Source: Campylobacterales bacterium
Lineage (GTDB): Bacteria; Campylobacterota; Campylobacteria; Campylobacterales; Sulfurimonadaceae
Reading direction: 5' to 3'
Length of the DNA: 64,000 nucleotides
Assembly (NCBI GenBank): GCA_026390165.1
Contig: JAPLGM010000011.1
Coordinates: forward strand, 58,565-122,564
Positions 45,426-55,012 of this stretch are shown piece after piece; the stretch's first letter is position 1, and each line of letters starts with the position of its first letter. The notes under the pieces are model-generated. The model did not search any database. It saw only the letters and a list, made by a program, of their open reading frames with translations, and was not told where the DNA came from. Position numbers and translations under genes: made by a program.

Positions 45426-48400
45426 TTACACTACATCTACCCCCTCAAAAGACCTCAGCTCTTCCAACACTTTATTATCCACCCGTATCGCCGAATCGAT
45501 CACGACGTCCATAAGCCGAGAGACGATAATCAATTTGATTTCCCGTCTTCCTGGATGACGGCGGACAAGGGTATAGAGTTTCTCTAAACTCTCCAAATTA
45601 TCACTGAGACGAATGCGCAGTTGCAACGGCTCCTGCGGAGGGAGATTTTCGACGATCTTCGTCTCCACCTTTTTTGCCTCTTTTTTAGCTTCGGCGAGGG
45701 TCATGATTTTCGTAACACTGATGCGGGTGAACATCTCGGTATGGGTTACCTTAACCTTGAACGCTATCGGTTCATCGAGATCCATCGCTTCGAGCTGATC
45801 AACTCTGTCGCTGAAAAGCATCACTTCGATATTACCGTGGAAGTCCATCAGGCTCACAAGCCCGAACATCGACCCTTTTTTCGACATCTTTTTCGTGATC
45901 GTTTCGACTTTACCGATGAAGATAGCAGTGGAACCGTCCTCGATATTTTCTACTTCGCTAGAGAGGGTATAGTTGATCGCGTCGATCTGCTCACGGAAGT
46001 TATCGAGAGGGTGACCGGAGACATAGAAGCCCAAGGTGTCTTTTTCAAAATCCAGCAAGGCTTTAAGATCGTATTCATCCCTATTTTGAAGATTGAGTTC
46101 AACGGTCATGACCTCATCATCATCCCCAAAGAGACTAAATTGAGCATCTTTTTTCAAAGATGACCCTTTTTTTGCCGTCTCTACGAGTGTCTCCACCTGC
46201 TCAATCAATGCACGACGGGAATAGCCAAAACTGTCCAACCCCCCTGCTTTAATGATACATTCGATCACCCGCTTATTCACTTTTTGGGGTTCGATGCGGT
46301 TGATAAAATCTTGAATATCTTTAAACTCCCCCTCACGGCGTGCCTCTAAAATCGACTCTACGGCAGCTTCTCCCACCCCCTTGATAGCACCCAAACCAAA
46401 AAGGATCTGATCTTGACCGTCTTTATTAATGGCAGAAAATTCTAGCTGTGAGTGGTTGATATTGGGAGCCCCAAGGAAGATTTTCATCCGCTTGGCTTCG
46501 TCGATATACTTGACAACCTTGTCAGTGTTATCCTTCTCCGAAGTGAGGAGCGCCGCCATAAACTCTTGGGGATAGTAGGTTTTTAACCACGCTGTTTGGA
46601 AGGTGACCATCGCGTAGGCTGCCGAGTGGGATTTATTGAACCCGTATCCGGCAAATTTCTCGATCAGATCGAAGAGTTCGGAAGCTTTTTGATACTCCAA
46701 CCCTTGTTTTTGCGCCCCTTCACTAAACTCACGGTTGTATTTTTGCATCTCTTCGAGTTTCTTTTTCCCCATTGCACGACGCACAATATCCGCACCGCCC
46801 AAGCTCATCCCCCCAATGGTTTGAACGATCTGCATAACCTGCTCTTGATAGACGATAACCCCGTAGGTCGGTTTTAAAATTAATTCCAACGCGGGAAAAA
46901 CATAGGTAATAGCTTGACGACCGTGTTTACGTTCAATAAAATCATCCAACATGCCCGACTCCATGGGTCCCGGACGATAAAGGGCAAGTACCGCAATCAA
47001 ATCCTCGAAACTACTGGGCTTAAGACGGCGGTTAAGATCCTGCATCCCCGTTGACTCTATCTGGAACATCCCCACTGTTTCACCGCTTTGGATGGTTTCA
47101 TAGACCGTGGGATCGTTCTCATTGATCTCATGCCAATCAATCGTTTTATCGTAACGATGTTTGATCAGCTTTATAGCACTGTCAATAACGTCCAGTGTTT
47201 TGAGTCCCAAGAAGTCAAATTTTATGAGATCAATATCTTCGAGAAAATTGAGAGAATACTGCGTAATGTAGTTCTCCTCACCGGAGGGTTTATAGATAGG
47301 GGTTTTCTTCCATAACGGCTCATTGGAGATAACCACTCCCGCTGCGTGCATCCCCGCATTGCGCTTTAGCCCTTCCAGTTTTTTTGCAAACTCCCATACC
47401 CGCGCCACACTCGCATCGCTTTCGATGAGCTCTGAAATCTTTGGCTCTTTTTGGAACGCTCCCGGCTTGAACTCCCCCCCCTTGGTTTTACCATTGAGGG
47501 TAATTCCCAGCTCATCAGGGATCAGTTTTGCCATCATATCCGCTTGTGAGAGGGGCATTTCGAGGACTCGCGCTACGTCTCGGATCACCCCTTTGGCTAA
47601 CAATGAACCAAAGGTAATAATCTGTGCCACCTGCTCACGCCCATATTTTTGCACCACATAATCAATCACTTCCCCTCGTCTGGCTTGCATAAAGTCCATA
47701 TCGATATCGGGCATTGATACCCGTTCCGGATTGAGAAAACGCTCGAAAAGGAGGTCATATTTCATCGGGTCAATATCGGTAATTTCTAAACTATAAGCTA
47801 CCAAGCTTCCCGCCGCCGAACCCCGTCCCGGTCCCACGGCAATCCCCATCCGTTTCGCTTCACGGACGAAATCCCAAACAATGAGCATATAGCCGGGAAA
47901 TTTCATTTGGTTGATGACATTCATCTCAAACTCTAACCGTGCTCTATACTCCTCGTGCTTGTCTTGCGGGACGTGCTTAAGCCGTTCATCCAATCCGACA
48001 CGGCAACGGTGGATAAAATACTGGGAATCTTCCTCCATAACAAGCCCCTCTTGAAGAGCATATTCCGTGGTAAATTTAAAATTCGGGGGGGTTGGATTTC
48101 CGAGTTTAAGCTCCAACTGGCATTTATCGACAATCTCTTGCGTATTATAGAGGGCTTCAGGAATATCGGCAAAAATACGTGCCATTTGTTCAGGGGATTT
48201 GATATAAAACTCATGAACGGAGTGACGCATCCGCTTGGGATCATCGTAGAGTTTATTCATCCCGATACACATAAATGCCTCATGGTACTGCGCATCTCCG
48301 GGAAAGGTGTAGTGGGTATCGTTCGTCGCTACAAGTTTTATCCCCGTCTCTTGGGAAATTTGAAGTACTTGATCGTCAATAAAGAGCTGATCGGAAATCC

Positions 48401-48965
48401 CGTGACGCATAATCTCCATATAAAAATCGTCTCCAAAAATCTCTTTGTACTCCAAAGCGACCCTCTTCGCCTCTTCGTATCCCCCTGCCCCGTTTTTAAT
48501 GTTCCGCTCATTGACCGTATTAAGATGCCAATTCACCTCCCCTTGCAAACACGCCGAGGTACAGATGATCCCCTCACAATTCTCACGGAGGAGCTTTTTA
48601 TTGATCCGTGGATAGTAATAAAATCCGTTGATATAGGCTTGGGAAGAAAGGTACATAAGGTTTTTATACCCGATATCGTTTTTGGCAAACAAACAGAGGT
48701 GAAACCGTTGCCGCACACTCTTATCCCCCAACTCCTCACCATTATGGATATACGCTTCCATCCCGATAATCGGCTTAATCCCCGCCCCCTTCATCTGCTG
48801 ATAAAAATCAATTGCTCCAAACATATTGCCATGATCACTCATAGCAACCGACGTCATCCCCAACTCTTTGACGCGAGAAGCAAGTGCCGAAATCTTGTTC
48901 GCGCCATCGAGAAGAGAATATTCAGTATGGAGATGGAGGTGGGTAAAAGGGGGGATCGTACTCAT
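45426..48965 (-). CDS. dnaE: DNA polymerase III alpha subunit
   Basis: The replicative polymerase catalytic subunit, 1179 residues. The N-terminal PHP domain begins LHLHTEYSLLDGANK. The polymerase core contains GPGRGSAAGSLVAYSL and catalytic aspartates in MPDIDMDF near residue 405, then YRPGPMESGMLDDF and GYGFNKSHSAAYAM. The helix-hairpin-helix region (GLGAIKGVGEAAVESI) and an OB-fold (TAIFIGKVETITKKMSKKG) complete it. A clamp-binding motif was not identified by eye. Single gene, separated by about 190 bases from the divergent rpsF operon. Confidence 0.97.
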   Translation of the reverse strand: MSTIPPFTHLHLHTEYSLLDGANKISALASRVKELGMTSVAMSDHGNMFGAIDFYQQMKGAGIKPIIGMEAYIHNGEELGDKSVRQRFHLCLFAKNDIGYKNLMYLSSQAYINGFYYYPRINKKLLRENCEGIICTSACLQGEVNWHLNTVNERNIKNGAGGYEEAKRVALEYKEIFGDDFYMEIMRHGISDQLFIDDQVLQISQETGIKLVATNDTHYTFPGDAQYHEAFMCIGMNKLYDDPKRMRHSVHEFYIKSPEQMARIFADIPEALYNTQEIVDKCQLELKLGNPTPPNFKFTTEYALQEGLVMEEDSQYFIHRCRVGLDERLKHVPQDKHEEYRARLEFEMNVINQMKFPGYMLIVWDFVREAKRMGIAVGPGRGSAAGSLVAYSLEITDIDPMKYDLLFERFLNPERVSMPDIDMDFMQARRGEVIDYVVQKYGREQVAQIITFGSLLAKGVIRDVARVLEMPLSQADMMAKLIPDELGITLNGKTKGGEFKPGAFQKEPKISELIESDASVARVWEFAKKLEGLKRNAGMHAAGVVISNEPLWKKTPIYKPSGEENYITQYSLNFLEDIDLIKFDFLGLKTLDVIDSAIKLIKHRYDKTIDWHEINENDPTVYETIQSGETVGMFQIESTGMQDLNRRLKPSSFEDLIAVLALYRPGPMESGMLDDFIERKHGRQAITYVFPALELILKPTYGVIVYQEQVMQIVQTIGGMSLGGADIVRRAMGKKKLEEMQKYNREFSEGAQKQGLEYQKASELFDLIEKFAGYGFNKSHSAAYAMVTFQTAWLKTYYPQEFMAALLTSEKDNTDKVVKYIDEAKRMKIFLGAPNINHSQLEFSAINKDGQDQILFGLGAIKGVGEAAVESILEARREGEFKDIQDFINRIEPQKVNKRVIECIIKAGGLDSFGYSRRALIEQVETLVETAKKGSSLKKDAQFSLFGDDDEVMTVELNLQNRDEYDLKALLDFEKDTLGFYVSGHPLDNFREQIDAINYTLSSEVENIEDGSTAIFIGKVETITKKMSKKGSMFGLVSLMDFHGNIEVMLFSDRVDQLEAMDLDEPIAFKVKVTHTEMFTRISVTKIMTLAEAKKEAKKVETKIVENLPPQEPLQLRIRLSDNLESLEKLYTLVRRHPGRREIKLIIVSRLMDVVIDSAIRVDNKVLEELRSFEGVDVV

Positions 48966-49067
48966 AAAAAGCCTTGGGAAAATATGGAGAAATTATAGTA
49001 TGGAGAGGGTAAAGAGGGGCTGAGAATTTTTGGATGATATAGCAAAACTTAAATTAAGCAAAATTTC

Positions 49068-49158
49068 AGTATACTTCGCGCGTTCCTTGCTCTTTGCAAC
49101 ACGATTGTCGTGCTGTATAACAACCATAAGGGGCGAACACCATAAGGAGACATACGCT
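49068..49158 (+). promoter_or_regulatory. promoter and leader of the rpsF-ssb-rpsR operon
   Basis: A TATACT box at about 49070-49075 precedes a leader of roughly 80 bases. It holds a small hairpin CACGA-TTG-TCGTG (about 49100-49112) and the nonamer ACCATAAGG twice (49123-49131 and 49139-49147); the second copy supplies the AAGGAG ribosome site. S6 operons in many bacteria carry an S6:S18-binding leader; I could not confirm that fold here. Confidence 0.4.
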
Positions 49159-49575
49159 ATGAGACATTACGAAAACTTAGTAATCGTAAAACCAACTCTT
49201 ACAGAAGAAGAGATTCTCGCAATCATCGAAGAGGTCATCGTTTCAAACGGTGGTGAAATCATCGGTCGTGACGCAATGGGAATGAAAAAACTGGCTTACC
49301 CAATTGAAAAAAATATGCGTGGTTATTTCTACGTATTGTATTACACTATTGCACCTGCTGCGATCAGTGAAATTGAACGTCGTTTCCGTATCAACGAGGA
49401 GATTTTACGTTTCGTAACTATGAAATACGATAGCAAACGTGAAATCAAAGCATGGAATACTATGGTTGAGAAAACGAAAAAAGTTGTAGCTACTGCACCT
49501 GCTGCTGTTGTTGCACCTGTTGTTACTGAACCTGTAGTTGCTGTTGCTGAGACCACTGAAGAAGTAGCTTCTTAA
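49159..49575 (+). CDS. rpsF: 30S ribosomal protein S6
   Basis: S6 binds S18 in the platform of the small subunit. The 138-residue protein starts at the ATG at 49159 (MRHYENLVIVKPTLTEEE), with TAAGGAG upstream; the open frame extends back to 49030 but is not family-like. Conserved parts are RDAMGMKKLAYPIEKNMRGYFYVLYY and RFRINEEILRFVT. A low-complexity tail of about 30 residues rich in Ala, Val, Pro and Thr follows residue 108. First gene of the rpsF-ssb-rpsR operon. Confidence 0.96.
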   Translation: MRHYENLVIVKPTLTEEEILAIIEEVIVSNGGEIIGRDAMGMKKLAYPIEKNMRGYFYVLYYTIAPAAISEIERRFRINEEILRFVTMKYDSKREIKAWNTMVEKTKKVVATAPAAVVAPVVTEPVVAVAETTEEVAS

Positions 49576-49593
49576 TCCCTTTAAGGAAAACAC

Positions 49594-50109
49594 ATGTTTA
49601 ATAAAATCATTTTGGTTGGAAATCTTACCCGTGATATTGAGCTCAAATATGCACAAGGCGGATCGGCTATTGCCAATACGGCTATTGCTACGAGTCGAAA
49701 ATTCACAGTGAACGGTGAAAAAAAAGAGGAGACATGTTTTGTCGACATCACTTTTTTCGGACGTTCAGGTGAGGTTGCCAATCAATACCTTCGTAAGGGT
49801 TCAAAAATCCTCGTCGAAGGACGATTGAAATTTGACCAATGGGTTGACCAAGCAAGCGGACAAAAGCGCTCCAAGCACTCCGTTATTGTTGAAACGATGC
49901 AAATGCTCGATTCACGTGGCGAAGCGTCTCAGGGTGGCGGATCGAATAATTATGATAGTGGAAGTAGTGACAATTACAGCGGGGGCTATGATGCACCTGC
50001 TCAAAAAGCCTATACACCACCACCGTCATACAACAAGCCACCACCAGTAAAAATGCCTGAAAACAATCTCCCAGAGATTGATATTAACGAAGACGAAATT
50101 CCGTTTTAG
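49594..50109 (+). CDS. ssb: single-stranded DNA-binding protein
   Basis: SSB coats single-stranded DNA in replication and repair. The 171-residue protein has the OB-fold (FNKIILVGNLTRDIELKYAQGGSAIANTAIATSR, then FVDITFFGRSGEVANQYLRKGSKILVEGRL) in residues 1-110. A Gly/Ser/Asn- and Pro-rich linker follows, and the acidic tip EDEIPF recruits partner proteins. Placement between rpsF and rpsR is a widely conserved order. Confidence 0.97.
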   Translation: MFNKIILVGNLTRDIELKYAQGGSAIANTAIATSRKFTVNGEKKEETCFVDITFFGRSGEVANQYLRKGSKILVEGRLKFDQWVDQASGQKRSKHSVIVETMQMLDSRGEASQGGGSNNYDSGSSDNYSGGYDAPAQKAYTPPPSYNKPPPVKMPENNLPEIDINEDEIPF

Positions 50110-50130
50110 AAAAAGTACAAGGAAATAACC

Positions 50131-50397
50131 ATGTCAGAAAAAAGAAAATACAAAAAACGTTTTTGCAAATATTGCGAAGCAAAAGTTGATTTCATTGATT
50201 ACAAAGATGTACCATCATTGAAATATTCACTCTCTGAGCGTTTCAAAATCATGCCACGTCGTTTAACAGGTAACTGTAAACGTCACCAAGATATGGTAAC
50301 GATCTCTATCAAACAATCTCGCGCAGCGGCATTGATCCCCTACACTGTATCACGTAAAGTGGTTGCAGGCGCTCCGTTCGACGATCGTAGCTATTAA
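50131..50397 (+). CDS. rpsR: 30S ribosomal protein S18
   Basis: S18, partner of S6, 88 residues. It keeps the basic start [23 protein letters not shown], with a CxxC-type pair found in the zinc-binding version, then [24 protein letters not shown] and the C-terminal ALIPYTV. It is 21 bases after ssb and ends the operon. Confidence 0.96.
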   Translation: MSEKRKYKKRFCKYCEAKVDFIDYKDVPSLKYSLSERFKIMPRRLTGNCKRHQDMVTISIKQSRAAALIPYTVSRKVVAGAPFDDRSY

Positions 50398-50413
50398 GTT
50401 CTACCCATTATAA

Positions 50414-50435
50414 TTACCGGCTTTTCAGCTGGTAA
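50414..50435. terminator. hairpin between convergent rpsR and comEA-like genes
   Basis: TTACCGGC, a six-base loop and GCTGGTAA form an 8-base stem with one G-T type mismatch, 16 bases after the rpsR stop. No T-run follows on either strand, so its terminator function is uncertain; it is the only hairpin seen in the convergent gap. Confidence 0.4.
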
Positions 50436-50451
50436 CTTCCCCTAAAAATCT

Positions 50452-50694
50452 TTAGCGAACAGCAAGTTGCGGTTTCATCTTCTCCAGTGTTTTAGGTCCT
50501 ATCCCCTTGACATTCACCAACTCATCCACTGTTTTAAAACTGCCATGACTTTTACGATACTTCAGAATCTCTTCCGCCTTAGTTGGACCAATACCCTTAA
50601 GCGTTTGCAACTGTGCAGAATTCGCGCTGTTAACATTAACAACAGCAAAAAGAAATGACATAAGAACCATTAGAAGTGCAACTATTCTAATCAT
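50452..50694 (-). CDS. ComEA-like exported helix-hairpin-helix protein
   Basis: An 80-residue protein with a signal peptide (MIRIVALLMVLMSFLFAVVNV) and two consecutive helix-hairpin-helix motifs (LQTLKGIGPTKAEEILKYR and LVNVKGIGPKTLEKMKP). This is the DNA-binding part of ComEA, the periplasmic DNA receptor of natural transformation. The match is to the family only; other competence genes are not in the window. It is a single gene convergent with rpsR. Confidence 0.85.
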   Translation of the reverse strand: MIRIVALLMVLMSFLFAVVNVNSANSAQLQTLKGIGPTKAEEILKYRKSHGSFKTVDELVNVKGIGPKTLEKMKPQLAVR

Positions 50695-50740
50695 AATTAA
50701 CCTTTAAAATGAATTATTATCATTCTATCTTGAAAAGACT

Positions 50741-53452
50741 TTAAAAATTATTTCTAAAAGCTTCAAACTCTTTCAGTGGAAGAGGTTTGGAAAAGTAGTA
50801 TCCTTGTATCTCATCACACCCTTGCTCCCGTAAATATTCAAGCTGTCCGATTGTCTCTACCCCCTCAGCAATCGTCTGTAATCCTAACGATTTTGCCATG
50901 CTGATAATCGCACCGACAATCGCTTTATCTTCATCATCAATACTAATATCTCGGACAAACGATTGATCAATTTTGAGTTTATAGATTTTAAATTTTTTAA
51001 GATAACTCAACGAAGAATACCCTGTACCAAAATCATCAATCGACATTCGAACTCCTCGCTGATGCAGATCATTCATAATAGTGATCGCTTTTTTCGGATC
51101 AACCATTGCGACACCCTCTGTCAATTCAAGCTCTAAATACTCCGGAGGCAATCCAACTTCTTCAAGCATCGTACTCACCATAGTGGGTAAACTGAGGTGA
51201 CGGAACTGTACAGCAGAGAGATTAACCGCCATAATAATTGGCTCCTCCCCTTGCTCTAGCCATGTTTTTGCTTGTTGAATAGCTGTTTTTAAAACCCATT
51301 CACCGATCGATAAAATCATGCCGCTCTCTTCAGCAATGGGGATAAACTCAGCAGGAGAAACATTTCCAAGCTCAGAATTATTCCATCTAAGAAGCGCTTC
51401 TACCCCGATAATTCGTCCATCGACAGTCGATATTTGCGGTTGATAATGCAACTGAAACTCTTGCCGTTCTAGCGCATGACGAAGAGCATTATTCATTTCA
51501 AGATTACGTAGGGATAGCTCTTGCATCTGTGCAGTAAAGAAGCAATATCCATTTCGCCCCTCCTCCTTTGCACGGTACATAGCACTATCTGCATTTCGGA
51601 AGAGGGTTTCAAAATCATTACCGTCCTCAGGATACAATGCAATCCCAATCGAAGCACTGACACTGAGATCATATCCATCGATTTGAAAAGGATTTTTGAA
51701 AATATCCAAAAGTTTTTGCGCCACTTGTTCAGCTCCGCTCATGGATGTATTAGGGAGGAGAACAATAAACTCATCACCCCCTAAACGTGCCACAATATCT
51801 TCTTCCCGTAATTGCAACTGAAATCGAGACGCTGCTTCGATCAAGAGGGTATCGCCGATACTGTGCCCTAACGAGTCATTAATATCTTTAAAATGGTCGA
51901 GATCAATAAACATAAGGGTTATATTTTCAGAGTTACGTTTTGCGAGACTTAACATATCTTTTAGATACTCATCCAAATGAGCACGGTTTGGCAGTCCTGT
52001 AAGATTATCGAAATTTGCCAAGTAATAAACGTGACGTTCAGCCTCCGTGCGAGCGGTTTCAGTCGCATAACTATCAAGTGCATAACTAATATCTATTGCC
52101 ATCTCTTCAAGAAGCTTTTTTGCCGCATCATCGAAAGCATTCACGTCTAACGCATAAAGATTAAAGATTCCAACCACTTTACCACCACAATGCAACGGTA
52201 AAGAAGCCGAGCCACCCCAGCCAAATTCGCGACCACGTTCATGCCACGGTGCACTCGTAGGATCATTGGTGAAATCTTGACACCAATAAGGGCTATCTGT
52301 ATGAAATGCCACCCCTGTAGGTCCCTTTCCTGCCGGATCATTCGGATCAGAAGGTATAATCAGATCTTGAAGATAATCTGTCCCCTCACCATAAAAAGCA
52401 ACGGGTTTAATATAATTTTTCTCCTCATTCAACTTCCCTATCCATGCCATTTTCATGCCACCAAAGATCACGGCATCACGGCAAATAATAGGAAAAAGTT
52501 CCGCTTCATCGACAGAGCGGACAATGGCTTGATTGCATTGACTAAGGGCTGCATAAAGATTTTTAAGCCGTTCATTGTTCTCTAACAGCTCTTTAAGTCG
52601 TGTTTGTGTCTCACTCAACCATCCGAGAATACTGTTTTTCATCGTAGCATCAACAAGAATAGGATCGATAAAATTTCCTCTGCCGATACGGGTGATATGG
52701 GTATGCACAGTATCTATAGAAGCTCCCAATGTAGCATTGAGCGTTTTATGGAGACGCCAGAACATGAACAGTAAGAGTAAGCCTATTAGCACAAAGAGAG
52801 TGCGAAGCACTAAAGCCATAGCCACTGCGTTTTCAACAGCTACCGTTGTCCGTTTATTCATTAGCCGATAAAACTCACTGATTGGATGCATAATAGAGGC
52901 TTTAGCTTGATGATAAACAGTATTATGGAGAAGATCAATTGCTTGGTCGCGATTGAGATTGGACGATTCTATCAGTTCCATTGCGGCGTATTCGATTCGA
53001 GTCAGCTCGTCCGAATTATTTTTAGCTTCGGAGAGCTTGGCAAATTCATTTTTTGTGAATCCGGCTTGACGCATCATCTCGATCAACGGAATCAATTGTT
53101 CACTAGAAGGGCGGGGACGCTTATCGTCCAATCCGACTAAATCCCAATAAATATTTTGATAATCAACAGGACGCGGCTGTTTACCATTGCGAATATCCAA
53201 TATCTCTTGGTAATGTTTTTTATAAATCGGATTTCCCGTAGCAGCATACGTGCGAACCATACGGGTCAGATCATCTGACGATTGGCGAAGCTCGTCCGCA
53301 ATGAAAAAAGAGTGTAACCGTATTTCATGCGCACGATCAATCTGCTTTTCAGCATAAACATAAAGGGCAAAAGTGATAATAAGAGTGATCAATACACTAA
53401 TCGTTTGCCATAAATTCCGAATAAATGGAGATGAAACAGTATCCGAAAACAT
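50741..53452 (-). CDS. membrane sensor GAF-GGDEF-EAL protein
   Basis: 903 residues. Transmembrane segments at about 12-30 and 215-235 enclose a periplasmic sensor region. A GAF-like domain (~300-460) has NLYAALSQCNQAIVRS and IGKLNEEKNYIKPVAFYGEG. Then come a GGDEF domain with intact RLGGDEFIVLLP (near 560) and an EAL domain (~640-903) with VEALLRWN, IDDFGTGYSSLSYLKK, LKIDQSFV, AEGVET and IQGYYFSKPLP. All catalytic signatures are present, so it may make and degrade c-di-GMP. Single gene; divergent from selO. Confidence 0.92.
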   Translation of the reverse strand: MFSDTVSSPFIRNLWQTISVLITLIITFALYVYAEKQIDRAHEIRLHSFFIADELRQSSDDLTRMVRTYAATGNPIYKKHYQEILDIRNGKQPRPVDYQNIYWDLVGLDDKRPRPSSEQLIPLIEMMRQAGFTKNEFAKLSEAKNNSDELTRIEYAAMELIESSNLNRDQAIDLLHNTVYHQAKASIMHPISEFYRLMNKRTTVAVENAVAMALVLRTLFVLIGLLLLFMFWRLHKTLNATLGASIDTVHTHITRIGRGNFIDPILVDATMKNSILGWLSETQTRLKELLENNERLKNLYAALSQCNQAIVRSVDEAELFPIICRDAVIFGGMKMAWIGKLNEEKNYIKPVAFYGEGTDYLQDLIIPSDPNDPAGKGPTGVAFHTDSPYWCQDFTNDPTSAPWHERGREFGWGGSASLPLHCGGKVVGIFNLYALDVNAFDDAAKKLLEEMAIDISYALDSYATETARTEAERHVYYLANFDNLTGLPNRAHLDEYLKDMLSLAKRNSENITLMFIDLDHFKDINDSLGHSIGDTLLIEAASRFQLQLREEDIVARLGGDEFIVLLPNTSMSGAEQVAQKLLDIFKNPFQIDGYDLSVSASIGIALYPEDGNDFETLFRNADSAMYRAKEEGRNGYCFFTAQMQELSLRNLEMNNALRHALERQEFQLHYQPQISTVDGRIIGVEALLRWNNSELGNVSPAEFIPIAEESGMILSIGEWVLKTAIQQAKTWLEQGEEPIIMAVNLSAVQFRHLSLPTMVSTMLEEVGLPPEYLELELTEGVAMVDPKKAITIMNDLHQRGVRMSIDDFGTGYSSLSYLKKFKIYKLKIDQSFVRDISIDDEDKAIVGAIISMAKSLGLQTIAEGVETIGQLEYLREQGCDEIQGYYFSKPLPLKEFEAFRNNF

Positions 53453-53558
53453 TGAGAACCTTTTTCTATCATTTAAAACATTTGATTATATCTTATTGTA
53501 ATTTACTATTCGACTTAGCGGTGGATTAGTTTTATCTTTTTAAGGTAAAACTCTTCGT

Positions 53559-54989
53559 ATGAAACACATTAATCTAACCACCCCCTATTTGAACCTTGAT
53601 CCGATTTTTTATCAGGAAGTGCATCCGACCCCCCTCAAAAATCCGACCCTTGTCAGTCTCAACAGTGATGCAGCCCACCTTATCGGAGTTGACCCTGCAA
53701 AACTTACTCCTCATGATCTCGAAGAAATTCTCAACGGAACCACTCTTTTGGAGGGGTCACGTCCCTACGCCATGTGCTATGCAGGGCATCAGTTTGGCTA
53801 TTATGTACCCCGTCTTGGCGATGGACGGGCGATTAATTTAGGAGAGATAAACGGCTGGAATCTACAGCTCAAAGGGTCAGGGCAAACCCTCTACTCCCGC
53901 CAAGGGGATGGACGTGCCGTCTTACGCTCCTCTATCCGTGAATATTTGATAAGTGAAGCGATGCACGCACTGGGGATACCCACCAGCCGTGCCCTCGCCC
54001 TTATCAGCTCCGATGAAAAAGTTGCACGGGAGCGATGGGAGAAAGGGGCTATTGTCCTGAGGCTAGCCCCCTCTTGGATCCGTTTTGGAAGTTTTGAGTA
54101 TTTTTTCCACACCAATCAACACGATAAACTTCAAAAGCTTGCCGATTTTTGTATCACCCAATCGTATCCGCAATTTTTGGATCAAGAAGAGTGCTATGGG
54201 AAGATGTTTGGTGAGATTGTCAAACGCACCGCTGAGATGATCGCCCATTGGCAGTCGGTCGGTTTTAACCATGGCGTTATGAATACCGATAATATGTCCG
54301 CCATCGGAATCACCATTGATTATGGTCCGTACGCTTTTTTGGACACCTTTGAGAGTGGTTATATCTGTAACCATACCGATCATGAGGGGCGCTATAGTTT
54401 TGACAACCAGCCACGCATCGGGCATTGGAATCTTTCTCAGCTGGGACGTGCCCTCTCCCCCCTCATCACCCAAGAAAAAATAGAACAGGAACTTGCCAAA
54501 TATGGGGAGTATTTTACGACAAAACTTATGGAGCTTTTAAAAAATAAACTAGGATTGGATGAGCTAGAGCAAAAAGACGGTGAGCTCTTCCGATCTCTCT
54601 TTACTGCTATGGAAAACGGTCGTATTGATATGACCCCATTTTTTCGAACCCTCAGCCGTTATGATGGAGATAGGCTTTCCCTCCTTGCTCTTACCCTCGC
54701 CCCTAATCAATTGAACGAATGGCTCACACTCTACGATGAGCGTTTAAAGAATAATTCCTCCACGATGGATGAACGTCACGCTAAAATGGTTAAAACAAAT
54801 CCAAAGTACATCCTCAAAAACTATATCCTTCAAGAGGCGATTGATGCAGCAGAACAAAACAATTTTGAGCTGACTAATGATTTACTCACTCTTGCCCAAT
54901 ACCCCTACGATGAACATATAGCGTTTGAACGTTACGCAGGGGTAACCCCAATGGAACATAAAAATCTCAAACTCAGCTGTTCATCATAA
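53559..54989 (+). CDS. selO: SelO/YdiU family protein adenylyltransferase
   Basis: A 476-residue pseudokinase-fold protein that transfers AMP from ATP to protein Ser, Thr or Tyr. Conserved parts include YAGHQFGYYVPRLGDGRAI, LQLKGSGQTLYSRQGDGRAVLRSSIREYL (nucleotide Lys and Arg residues), RLAPSWIRFGSFEYF, the NTDNMSA active site and IDYGPYAFLD. Length matches E. coli YdiU. The C-terminus has a CSS ending; the redox role seen in some family members cannot be judged. The FIST kinase gene starts 23 bases downstream, so the two may be co-transcribed. Confidence 0.93.
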   Translation: MKHINLTTPYLNLDPIFYQEVHPTPLKNPTLVSLNSDAAHLIGVDPAKLTPHDLEEILNGTTLLEGSRPYAMCYAGHQFGYYVPRLGDGRAINLGEINGWNLQLKGSGQTLYSRQGDGRAVLRSSIREYLISEAMHALGIPTSRALALISSDEKVARERWEKGAIVLRLAPSWIRFGSFEYFFHTNQHDKLQKLADFCITQSYPQFLDQEECYGKMFGEIVKRTAEMIAHWQSVGFNHGVMNTDNMSAIGITIDYGPYAFLDTFESGYICNHTDHEGRYSFDNQPRIGHWNLSQLGRALSPLITQEKIEQELAKYGEYFTTKLMELLKNKLGLDELEQKDGELFRSLFTAMENGRIDMTPFFRTLSRYDGDRLSLLALTLAPNQLNEWLTLYDERLKNNSSTMDERHAKMVKTNPKYILKNYILQEAIDAAEQNNFELTNDLLTLAQYPYDEHIAFERYAGVTPMEHKNLKLSCSS

Positions 54990-55012
54990 GAAATATTGTG
55001 TAAAATGGTGGA

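Noticed and set aside
47955..48998. 347-codon open frame on the plus strand opposite dnaE
   Set aside because: It lies entirely antisense to the conserved N-terminal part of dnaE, has no recognisable domain and no ribosome site; it is a shadow of codon bias.
49030..49158. N-terminal extension of rpsF
   Set aside because: The 43 extra codons are not S6-like and cover the promoter and ribosome site; the ATG at 49159 has TAAGGAG upstream.
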